From the NCBI RefSeq assembly GCF_003034915.1, contig NZ_PZJX01000030.1:1-64000 (forward strand): DNA of 64,000 bases, in the 5' to 3' direction. A model generated the notes under the pieces. That model saw only the letters and a program-made list of their open reading frames with translations. It did not search any database and was not told the DNA's origin. The stretch comes from Mesorhizobium helmanticense (GTDB lineage Bacteria > Pseudomonadota > Alphaproteobacteria > Rhizobiales > Rhizobiaceae). Positions 57,286 through 64,000 of the stretch are shown in pieces. Position 1 is the first letter of the stretch; each line of letters starts with the position of its first letter. The position numbers and the translations under genes are program-made.

Positions 57286-58758
57286 ATGGACGAGAAGATG
57301 CCCGCGCGCCGCCGCACCGGCGACCTGACCAGCGGCCCGATCCCACGCACGCTTCTGCTCTTCGCCCTGCCGGTGCTCGGCGCCAACGTGCTGCAATCGC
57401 TGAACGGATCGATCAATGCCGTCTGGGTCGGCCGCTTCCTCGGTGAATCGGCGCTGACGGCGACCTCCAACGCCAACCTCGTGCTGTTCCTCATCCTCGG
57501 CACGGTGTTCGGCATCGGCATGGCGGCCACCATCCTGGTCGCGCAATCGGTCGGCGCCCGCGACCTGCCGGAGGCCCGGCGCATCGTCGGCACCAGCGCC
57601 ACCTTCTTCTTCGCCGTCTCGGTGCTGTTCGCGGTCTGCGGCTGGATCTGGGTCGACGTCATTCTCAATGCGCTCGGCACGCCGGCCGACGCGCTGCCGC
57701 TCGCCCGCTCCTATCTGCGCATCATCTTCGTCGCGGTGCCGATGATGAACCTGCTCTCCTTCGTCATGACGGTGCTGCGCGGCGCCGGCGATTCACGCAC
57801 GCCGTTTTTCTTCATGGCGCTGGCCGTCGTGCTCGACATCGTCTTGAACCCGCTGCTCATCCGCGGCATCGGCCCGTTCCCCGAGCTCGGCATCGCCGGA
57901 TCGGCCACCGCAACGCTGATCGGCCAGACGGTGAGCGTCATTGCCATCCTCGTCGTGCTCTATGCACGCAAGCACCCGCTGCGGCTGGCCGGCGCCAACC
58001 TCGCCCTGCTGCGGCCGGACCCGGCGCTGTTGCGCATCGTCGTCTTCAAGGGCGTGCCGATGGGCCTGCAGATGATCGTCATCTCGGTCGCTGCGCTGAC
58101 GGTGATGGGCATGGTCAACTCCTATGGCTCGCAGGTCGCGGCTGCCTACGGCATCGCGGCCCAGCTCTGGACCTATATCCAGATGCCGGCGCTGGCGATC
58201 GGCGCAGCGGTCTCCTCGATGGCGGCGCAGAATGTCGGCGCCGGCCGCTGGGACCGGATCGGCCACATCGCCATGTCAGGCGTCGGCTTCAACCTGGTGC
58301 TGACCGGCGCGCTGGTCGCGCTGCTTTTCGTCTTCGACCGCCCAGTGCTCGGCCTGTTCCTCAGCAGCGACAGCGCGGCCATCGATATCGCCGCCCACAT
58401 CAACAATGTCGCGTCCTGGTCCTTCATCCTGTTCGGCGTCACCATCGTGCTCTTCGCCACCGTGCGCGCCACCGGCGCGGTGATGCCGCCGCTGATCATC
58501 CTGGTGATTTCGGTGCTGATCGTGCGCACCGGCTTTGCCTACTTCGTCAGGAGCGTGATCGGCGAGGAAGCGCTGTGGTGGAGCTTTCCCGCCGGTTCGA
58601 TCGCCTCGCTCCTGCTCGCCGCCGCCTATTATCGCTTCGGCCGCTGGCGCACCATGCACATGATCGAGGACAGGCCGGCGGCCGGCGAGCCGCCTGACAC
58701 CGGCCTCGGCGTGCCGCGCCAGCGCGCGCATCTGTCGCCGGAAACGCCGAACGGGTGA
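57286..58758 (+). CDS. MATE-family efflux transporter
   Basis: 490-residue 12-helix exporter. LLFALPVLGANVLQSLNGSI and VGRFLGESALTATSNANLVL, and the symmetric second-half counterpart MGLQMIVISVAALTVMGMVN and QVAAAYGIAAQLWTYIQMPA, are typical of MATE/NorM proteins. It expels drugs or metabolites with Na+ or H+. ATG 57286 is used; upstream frame overlaps the hairpin. The extra C-terminal about 30 residues are hydrophilic. Confidence 0.9.
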   Translation: MDEKMPARRRTGDLTSGPIPRTLLLFALPVLGANVLQSLNGSINAVWVGRFLGESALTATSNANLVLFLILGTVFGIGMAATILVAQSVGARDLPEARRIVGTSATFFFAVSVLFAVCGWIWVDVILNALGTPADALPLARSYLRIIFVAVPMMNLLSFVMTVLRGAGDSRTPFFFMALAVVLDIVLNPLLIRGIGPFPELGIAGSATATLIGQTVSVIAILVVLYARKHPLRLAGANLALLRPDPALLRIVVFKGVPMGLQMIVISVAALTVMGMVNSYGSQVAAAYGIAAQLWTYIQMPALAIGAAVSSMAAQNVGAGRWDRIGHIAMSGVGFNLVLTGALVALLFVFDRPVLGLFLSSDSAAIDIAAHINNVASWSFILFGVTIVLFATVRATGAVMPPLIILVISVLIVRTGFAYFVRSVIGEEALWWSFPAGSIASLLLAAAYYRFGRWRTMHMIEDRPAAGEPPDTGLGVPRQRAHLSPETPNG

Positions 58759-58917
58759 AGAGGCTGGCTCACCGCGCGTATTTCGCGCCGAACCCCGCGC
58801 CACCAGGGAAAAGACCGTGATCATCACGGCAAAGGCCACCTGTCCAGCGGCAGCTAAATCGTGCCACTTCCACGCTCATGCTTGATGCCGCCGCTATTTC
58901 GCTCCACATCGGTCTAG

Positions 58918-60000
58918 ATGAAGGACGAGACACGAGTGCGGCGTCGGAATTTATTGTGGGGCTTGCCCGCATCGCTGATCCTGCATGCGCTCATCGCAGC
59001 TCTCCTGGTCTATGGCCTGCCGACGCCTCCCCAACAGCCGCAGGAGCAGCAACCGATAAATGTCGCGCTCGTACCTCCGCCCGATCAGCCAAAGCCGAAA
59101 CCTGCTGCCCCGAAGGCTCCCAAAGTCGAAAAACCGCCCGAGCAGAAGGTTGAAAAGCCGCCTGCGCCGGAAAAGCAGCCGCGCAAGCCGTCGCCAATCG
59201 AGATCCTGAAGCCTGTTTTTCAGTTCGGCGAGAAGGATACCGGCCCCAGGAAATCCCTGGATGGGAGCAGCCCTCAAGATAACTCGCCGTCGCCGGCCAA
59301 GGATGACGAACCGAAGGAGCAGGTTGATTCAGCCAAGGTCGGCGACAACCCGGCAATCGCAGCGAAGGACGCAGAGCCCGCACAGCAGAAGCAGGCACCA
59401 TCAGCCCAGGACGTAGACAAACAGGAGGCAGACAGAGAAGATGTGGGAACGCACACCGACAAGCAAACAGCGGCGGCACCAACGCCGTTGGCTGCTGCCG
59501 GCAGCGACGGTGAGATCGAGCTTCCCACGTCAGCCGAAGCGCCCCGGCCCAGACCCGCGCCGAAACTCGGCTCGGCAAAGGTCGCGAAGCCCGGAAACGC
59601 GAGCCCCGGGAGGCCAAGCTCCACGAAAGCACGCAACTATGCGGGTCTTCCGGGCGTTCGCAGGCTCTACTCGCAAAAAGCTACCGGCGATGTGCTGGCT
59701 ACGACCTCGATCGCCGGAATGCCTCGCGGCCAGCGAGCTGCCAGACTTTGCGCCAGCGCGTTGCAGCAACAATTACAGGAGGCCTCTTATTTTCCTGACC
59801 TGGTGCCACTTGTTCCGCTGAAGGTGGGCAATGTCCTCGATGTCCCGCAGGCTGCTTTCCACGCAGCTGCAACATGGTATCGTCTGAGCTTCCGGTGCGA
59901 GGTCGATACCGATGCGACGAGAGTCTTGTCCTTTACCTCCCGTGTCGGACCTACGATCCCGCCCGACGAATGGGCCGGACTTGGACTACCTGTTCGCTAG
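58918..60000 (+). CDS. DUF930-domain protein with TonB-like N-terminus
   Basis: 360-residue protein. An N-terminal membrane helix (about 15-33, SLILHALIAALLVYGLP) is followed by a Pro/Lys-rich stretch (PPPDQPKPKPAAPKAPKVEK) as in TonB, then a low-complexity acidic part (about 110-235), and a DUF930 domain at about 240-360: LCASALQQQLQEASYFPDLV, AAATWYRLSFRCEVDTDATR. It should span the periplasm. Role unknown. Its stop overlaps that of the next convergent gene. Confidence 0.83.
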   Translation: MKDETRVRRRNLLWGLPASLILHALIAALLVYGLPTPPQQPQEQQPINVALVPPPDQPKPKPAAPKAPKVEKPPEQKVEKPPAPEKQPRKPSPIEILKPVFQFGEKDTGPRKSLDGSSPQDNSPSPAKDDEPKEQVDSAKVGDNPAIAAKDAEPAQQKQAPSAQDVDKQEADREDVGTHTDKQTAAAPTPLAAAGSDGEIELPTSAEAPRPRPAPKLGSAKVAKPGNASPGRPSSTKARNYAGLPGVRRLYSQKATGDVLATTSIAGMPRGQRAARLCASALQQQLQEASYFPDLVPLVPLKVGNVLDVPQAAFHAAATWYRLSFRCEVDTDATRVLSFTSRVGPTIPPDEWAGLGLPVR

Positions 60001-60308
60001 CCGCGCATCGCCTTCAGCTTCTCCGCCACGGAGGCCGCAAGATCGGCATAGCGCTCCTCCAACCGTTCGGCGGCCTTGATCACGGAGAAATCATGGCCGA
60101 ATTTCTCCAGCGCCATGCGCAGCTTCTCGACGAATTCCGCTTGTTTTTCGAGTGCCGAAAACAGCGTCTTAACTTGCGCCTCGGTGATATCGGGATTGGC
60201 CAGCATCTGCGCCACTTCGCGGCCCATCTGGTCGCCGGTGGCGGTCTGCTCTTTCAGGATCTCGATCCAGTCGGTCAATCGGCAAATCTCCTCTTTCGCC
60301 GGCAACAT
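59997..60308 (-). CDS. Hypothetical helical protein
   Basis: 103-residue, predicted all-helical protein (ICRLTDWIEILKEQTATGDQ; LEKQAEFVEKLRMALEKFGH) without signal or membrane segment. No domain recognised. It is probably real because it fits a conserved-style codon pattern and is tail-to-tail with the DUF930 gene (stops share CTAG). The start at 60308 lacks a clear ribosome site. Confidence 0.62.
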   Translation of the reverse strand: MLPAKEEICRLTDWIEILKEQTATGDQMGREVAQMLANPDITEAQVKTLFSALEKQAEFVEKLRMALEKFGHDFSVIKAAERLEERYADLAASVAEKLKAMRG

Positions 60309-60410
60309 GCGCAGCGCTTGCCGATGTGGTCAACCCGAAGACGCCAAGAGAAGCTTGCCTGAGCCGCATCCCACGCTAAGTTCGGCGCTACCTCGAACAA
60401 GGAAAGAGCC

Positions 60411-61277
60411 ATGACCACCGACGCCGAAATCCAGACCGCCTTGCCCGCTCTCGCTTCCGGCAATGTCGCCGTCATCACCGGCGGCGCCAGCGGCATCGGC
60501 CTTGCCGCGGCCAGGCGGCTGGCGTCGCTGGGCATGAAGATCGTATTGGCCGATATCGGCGGCGCGCGTCTCGACGAAGCCGGTCGCGCCGTCGCCGCGA
60601 TCAGTGGCGATGACGCCGTGCTTGCAGTCCCGACCGACGTCTCCAAGGCGGATGACGTCGACCGGCTGGCGCAAAAGGCGTTCGGCGCCTTCGGTGATGT
60701 GGCGCTGCTGATGAACAATGCCGGCGTCGGCAACAATCCCGGCAAACCCTGGGAGAACCGCGATGCCTGGAAGCGGTTGCTGGACATCAATTTCTGGGGC
60801 GTCGTCCATGGCGTCGAGGCCTTCGCGCCGCGCATGCTGGCGACCGGCAGACCAGGCCTGATCGTCAACACCGGCTCCAAGCAAGGCATCACCACGCCGC
60901 CCGGGAACCTTGCCTACAACGTCTCCAAATCGGCCCTGAAGACCTTCACCGAAGGGCTGGCGCATGCGCTGCGCAACGAGCCGGGCGCGCATCTGTCTGC
61001 GCATCTGCTCATCCCGGGCTTCACCTACACGGGCCTGACCGAAGGCGCGACGCAAAAGCCGGCCGGCGCCTGGACCGGCGAGCAGGTCATCGACTTCATG
61101 CTGGCATCGCTGATGCGTGGCGATTTCTACATACTGTGCCCGGACAATGAGGCGACGCGGCCCATGGACGAAAAGCGCATGGCCTGGGCGATCGGCGACA
61201 TCATCGAGAACCGCCCTGCTCTGTCGCGCTGGCATCCGGATCACAAGGACGCTTTCGCGGCGTTCATGAAGCGCTGA
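60411..61277 (+). CDS. Short-chain dehydrogenase/reductase
   Basis: 288-residue SDR. NAD(P)-site VAVITGGASGIGLAAARRLA, LLMNNAGVGNN and a catalytic triad including NTGSKQG (Ser near residue 150) and YNVSKSALK (Tyr-Lys). FADIGGARLDE-type loop is LADIGGARLDEAG, so NAD is more likely than NADP. AAGGAAAG precedes the ATG. Substrate unknown. Confidence 0.88.
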   Translation: MTTDAEIQTALPALASGNVAVITGGASGIGLAAARRLASLGMKIVLADIGGARLDEAGRAVAAISGDDAVLAVPTDVSKADDVDRLAQKAFGAFGDVALLMNNAGVGNNPGKPWENRDAWKRLLDINFWGVVHGVEAFAPRMLATGRPGLIVNTGSKQGITTPPGNLAYNVSKSALKTFTEGLAHALRNEPGAHLSAHLLIPGFTYTGLTEGATQKPAGAWTGEQVIDFMLASLMRGDFYILCPDNEATRPMDEKRMAWAIGDIIENRPALSRWHPDHKDAFAAFMKR

Positions 61278-61279
61278 AA

Positions 61280-61705
61280 TCAGGCAGCCTGCTTTTTCGC
61301 GCCGCGCTTTTGCGCCACGGTCTTCTTGGCCATCTCGGCGATCTCCCGATCATGCCGTTTTGCCGCGCGTTCGCATTTGTCGCGAATCTCCTCGACCTCG
61401 GTTTCGGTCAAATGCTCAATGCCGATGAAGTGATTGTGACCTTCGCTGACCCGGATCAGCTCGTCGAGCTTCGCCTGAATCGCCGCACCATCGCGGTTCT
61501 GGGTGTTCTGGATGAGGAACACCATCAGGAAGGTTATGATCGTGGTGCCGGTGTTGATGATGAGCTGCCAGGTGTCCGAAAAACCGAAAATCGGCCCGGT
61601 TACCGCCCAGACCACAACGATCAGGCAGCACATGGCAAATGTCAGCGGCATGCCGGAAAGATGGGCGACCTTGTTGGCGATCCTGGTGAAAAGCTTCTCG
61701 AACAT
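61280..61705 (-). CDS. Low-affinity iron permease family protein
   Basis: 141-residue protein with two hydrophobic helices (about 20-40 and 48-65) and a C-terminal charged helix. PLTFAMCCLIVVVWAVTGPI and INTGTTIITFLMVFLIQNTQ, NRDGAAIQAKLDELIRVSE are hallmarks of the Iron_permease family. Bacterial members are uncharacterised; direct iron transport is not proven. GAGGGAG stands before ATG 61705. It is tail-to-tail with the SDR gene. Confidence 0.87.
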   Translation of the reverse strand: MFEKLFTRIANKVAHLSGMPLTFAMCCLIVVVWAVTGPIFGFSDTWQLIINTGTTIITFLMVFLIQNTQNRDGAAIQAKLDELIRVSEGHNHFIGIEHLTETEVEEIRDKCERAAKRHDREIAEMAKKTVAQKRGAKKQAA

Positions 61706-61806
61706 CTGAACTCCCTCGATGGCAGGGAGAAACAACCGGCGGCGGGTCAGGGTTCCCAGCGAGAGGAGTATTTTGCGATCGCGACCGGGCACGCGCCTGA
61801 ACGAGG

Positions 61807-62448
61807 TCAGGACGCGGCGTCTTCCCAGCGGTCGAGGAAGGTTTCGATCGGCAGCGCCTGCATGTCGGGGATTGCCCTGGCGAGTTTTTCGACTGGCCAG
61901 TCCCACCAGCCAAGATTTTCGATACGTGCGGCGATATCGCTGGTGAAACGCTGGCGCAGCGGGCCGGCCGGAACGCCGGCGACGATGGCATAGGGCGGCA
62001 CGTCGCGCGTCACCACGGCATTGGCGCCGACGATCGCGCCATTGCCGATGGTCACATCAGGCAGGATGACCGCGCCGTGGCCGATCCAGACATCGTGGCC
62101 GATGCTGACGGACTTGGCTCGCCGCCGCTCCCGGAAAGTCGCATCGACGCCCAGCCAGCGGAAATATTCGTTCGGCCGGTAGCTGACCTTGTGCTGCGTC
62201 AGCCGCTCGATCGGATGCTCCAGCGCGTTGATGCGGCTGTTGGCGGCGATCGAACAGAACTTGCCGATCGTGGTGTAGATCGCCTCGGCATGGCGCTCGA
62301 AATAGGAGAAATCGCCGACCGTTACCTCGCGCAGGATAACGCGCTCGCCGATCGAGGCATAGCGCCCGAGCTTGCACGCCTTCAATTCCGCGGTCGGGTG
62401 GATGCGCGGCTCGGGATCTTTCGGGACAAGGTTTTCGGGACGATCCAT
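61807..62448 (-). CDS. Hexapeptide-repeat (CatB-like) acetyltransferase
   Basis: 213-residue left-handed beta-helix enzyme. Hexapeptide repeats are plain: LKACKLGRYASIGERVILRE, VSIGHDVWIGHGAVILPDVT, IGNGAIVGANAVVTRDVPPY, AIVAGVPAG. It resembles xenobiotic acetyltransferases and the phosphonate-cluster relative of DapH/GlmU type; no phn genes are here. Acceptor unknown. It lies downstream of CreA on the same strand. Confidence 0.87.
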   Translation of the reverse strand: MDRPENLVPKDPEPRIHPTAELKACKLGRYASIGERVILREVTVGDFSYFERHAEAIYTTIGKFCSIAANSRINALEHPIERLTQHKVSYRPNEYFRWLGVDATFRERRRAKSVSIGHDVWIGHGAVILPDVTIGNGAIVGANAVVTRDVPPYAIVAGVPAGPLRQRFTSDIAARIENLGWWDWPVEKLARAIPDMQALPIETFLDRWEDAAS

Positions 62449-62468
62449 CCGGCGGCTTTACGCCCGCG

Positions 62469-62532
62469 CAATTGCTCCTGCAAGGCGGGAGCAATTGTCG
62501 CGTCGCCTATTGGTCCCGCAAGCGGGACCAAT
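62469..62532. repeat. Two tandem hairpins between CreA and acetyltransferase
   Basis: CAATTGCTCC (62469-62478) pairs with GGAGCAATTG (62488-62497). ATTGGTCCCGC (62509-62519) pairs perfectly with GCGGGACCAAT (62522-62532). Both are near-perfect and share the CAATTG/ATTGG motif. They might be a terminator after CreA or a small repeat element. Confidence 0.7.
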
Positions 62533-62558
62533 CGTCCGTCAGCTGTTGCCTGAGTCCA

Positions 62559-63059
62559 CTACGGCTTGCCCTTGGTCCACACCACGTTCTGGCCGTAGAG
62601 CGGCACCGTGGTGAGCGACATCTTCGCCGACCCGTCCTGCACCTGGCGCGAATGCGATAGATAGATCAGCGTCTCGTTGGCCTTGTCGTAGATGCGGTTC
62701 ACCACCTGCTTCTTCCAGATCAGGCTGATGCCTTGCTTGAACACCTCCTCGCCGGCCTCGCTCATGTCGATGTCGCCGATGGTGATCGGCCCGGTCTGGC
62801 GGCAGGAGATCGAGGAATCGGAAGGATCCTCGAACCAGTTGCCCTTCTGCAGGCGGTCGATGACGCCGCGGTCGAAATACGAGACGTGGCAGGTCACGCC
62901 TTCTACCTTCGGATCCTTGATCGCCTCGATGATGATGTCATTGCCGAGCCAGTCGACGCCGACCTTGCCGACCTCCTGGGCGACGGCCGCGCCAGCGCCG
63001 ATGACCAGACATACGGCCAAAGCGCCGCCAATCAGTTTTCGCCCAATCAATCCTGGCAA
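62559..63059 (-). CDS. creA: CreA family periplasmic protein
   Basis: 166-residue exported protein. Signal peptide (about 1-27, ending GAAVAQ) and the CreA core: VGVDWLGNDIIIEAIKDPKV, VTCHVSYFDRGVIDRLQKGN, EDPSDSSISCRQTGPITIGD and IWKKQVVNRIYDKANETLIY. Family function is unknown. Two cysteines may form a disulfide. It stands alone, divergent from SCO. Confidence 0.92.
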   Translation of the reverse strand: MPGLIGRKLIGGALAVCLVIGAGAAVAQEVGKVGVDWLGNDIIIEAIKDPKVEGVTCHVSYFDRGVIDRLQKGNWFEDPSDSSISCRQTGPITIGDIDMSEAGEEVFKQGISLIWKKQVVNRIYDKANETLIYLSHSRQVQDGSAKMSLTTVPLYGQNVVWTKGKP

Positions 63060-63254
63060 CGGGAGCCTCCTGCGGTTCGAGTTTTGCCGGTCTCAAGTGG
63101 GGCGAAGGACGGCACTTTGCAAGCTGGATCGTGCGTGCGGACCGCCAGTTGCGGCAACGCGACATCTTTGCGTGCGCAGGATCAAACAGTTAAGAGTGTT
63201 CGCCAAATGGTGCCGATCCCGTGCGCCCGATGAAAATCACGACGGACATAACAG

Positions 63255-63833
63255 ATGATGCGTTCAATTCTGGTCGGCATTCTCGTCCTGATGGCGGCAG
63301 GCATCGGCTGGCTGACCTTCGACTGGTACCGCGGCCACTATGGCGGCGAGCCCTATGGCGCACCCTTCGCGCTGGTCGACCAGAAGGGTGCTCCGATTAC
63401 CGAGGCCGCGCTTCGCGGCCACCCCAGCGTCGTCTTCTTCGGCTTCACCCACTGCCCGGAGGTTTGCCCGACCACGCTTTTCGAGCTGGCCGGCTGGCTG
63501 AAGACGATGGGCGACAGCGGCAAGGATCTGCGTGCCTATTTCGTCTCCGTCGATCCCGAGCGCGATACGCCCGCGATCATGAACACCTATGTCAGCAATT
63601 TTTCCGACCGCATCACCGGCATTTCGGGCGATCCGGACAAGGTGCATGCCATGGCCAAGGCCTTCGGCATCTACTGGAAGAAGGTCGACACCGGCGACGG
63701 CGACTACACGATGGACCACACCGCCTCGGTGCTGCTGCTCAACGCCAAGGGGGAGTTTGCCGGCACCATCGCCTATGGCGAAAGCGCCGAGACCGCCATC
63801 GCCAAGCTCAAGCGCCTGGCTGCGGAAGGCTGA
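63255..63833 (+). CDS. SCO1/SenC-type copper chaperone or thioredoxin-like protein
   Basis: 192-residue protein with an N-terminal membrane anchor (about 4-23) and a periplasmic thioredoxin-like fold. FFGFTHCPEVCPTTLFELAG carries the CxxxC copper site, FVSVDPERDTPAIM follows and the conserved histidine lies in MDHTASVLLL. It helps assemble the CuA center of cytochrome oxidase. Start ATG 63255 or the adjacent ATG. It precedes prmA at 8 bases. Confidence 0.92.
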   Translation: MMRSILVGILVLMAAGIGWLTFDWYRGHYGGEPYGAPFALVDQKGAPITEAALRGHPSVVFFGFTHCPEVCPTTLFELAGWLKTMGDSGKDLRAYFVSVDPERDTPAIMNTYVSNFSDRITGISGDPDKVHAMAKAFGIYWKKVDTGDGDYTMDHTASVLLLNAKGEFAGTIAYGESAETAIAKLKRLAAEG

Positions 63834-63841
63834 AATTCCTT

Positions 63842-64000
63842 ATGACCCAGACGCGGCTTTACTTCACGGTCGGCAAGATCGAGGCCGATCGTATCTTCGC
63901 GGCCCTGGGAGCGGCCTTCGAGGATGACGGCCTGCCGATTGCCGTGCTGGAGGTCGACGAAGACCGTGACATCCACGAAGTGTCGCTCTATGCCGACGGC
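63842..64000 (+). CDS. prmA: Ribosomal protein L11 methyltransferase, N-terminal part
   Basis: The frame begins MTQTRLYFTVGKIEADRIFA and continues AALGAAFEDDGLPIAVLEVD, EDRDIHEVSLYADG to the window end; the beginning resembles rhizobial PrmA, which methylates ribosomal protein L11 with SAM. Only 53 residues are visible. The catalytic domain is beyond the window. It follows SCO by 8 bases, so may be cotranscribed. Confidence 0.8.
   Translation, partial: MTQTRLYFTVGKIEADRIFAALGAAFEDDGLPIAVLEVDEDRDIHEVSLYADG

Noticed and set aside
54350..57346. 998-codon minus-strand open frame
   Set aside because: Antisense of a regulator and the phytase-like gene; shadow of plus-strand coding.

Overview
The window is high-GC, gene-dense chromosomal DNA of an alphaproteobacterium of the order Rhizobiales, most likely Mesorhizobium or a close relative. 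Supporting evidence: a circularly permuted two-piece tmRNA whose tag reads ANDNYAEARLAA, an SspB-alpha adaptor, the hflK-hflC-DUF2065-degP cluster, rhizobial small families (DUF4169, DUF2853, DUF930, ADYC) and rhizobial palindromic repeats. No tRNA, rRNA, CRISPR array, prophage or intact insertion sequence was seen.

Region 1 (1-20 kb). A membrane and periplasmic quality-control operon (hflK, hflC, DUF2065, degP) lies next to folA and a DUF4424 gene. It is followed by cobF, a molybdate locus (modABC plus a ModE-type regulator, two ModE-like boxes and a decayed Mop/TOBE gene), an NTF2-like gene, thyA, DUF2853, the tmRNA gene, an AAA-type ATPase, a D-Ala-D-Ala ligase, a LysR/MFS divergent pair, a TetR/Bcr-type efflux divergent pair with a well-placed operator, and sspB with two small genes. 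thyA and folA supply dTMP and recycle folate. tmRNA and SspB act in the same ribosome-rescue and proteolysis pathway.

Region 2 (20-43 kb). This holds a 1355-residue AsmA-like protein, a Dyp peroxidase, an FAD-linked 2-hydroxyacid dehydrogenase, a thioesterase, an Lrp/EamA divergent pair, a LOV-domain blue-light histidine kinase with a single-domain receiver behind an EcfG-like promoter, a Tat-type dienelactone hydrolase, a frameshifted gene, membrane-bound PQQ glucose dehydrogenase, a LuxR/flavin monooxygenase pair, and a UvrD/PcrA helicase carrying an in-frame palindromic repeat.

Region 3 (43-64 kb). A LacI-controlled sugar or polyol operon (Gfo/Idh oxidoreductase, TIM-barrel isomerase, ABC importer) is interrupted by an intergenic repeat. 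Next come an ADYC protein, a small secreted repeat protein, a degenerate CDF-like membrane protein, a hybrid histidine kinase flanked by two OmpR-type regulators, a phytase-like esterase, a MATE exporter, a DUF930 protein with a TonB-like N-terminus, an SDR, a low-affinity iron permease family protein, an acetyltransferase, CreA, SCO and the start of prmA.

No wholly new multi-gene system could be demonstrated. The most unusual items are the palindromic element translated inside the helicase, the Mop relic beside modA, the light-sensing kinase locus with its stress-type promoter, the TetR operator that covers two divergent promoters, and several RNA hairpins that no gene explains. Function calls come from reading translated proteins without database searches.
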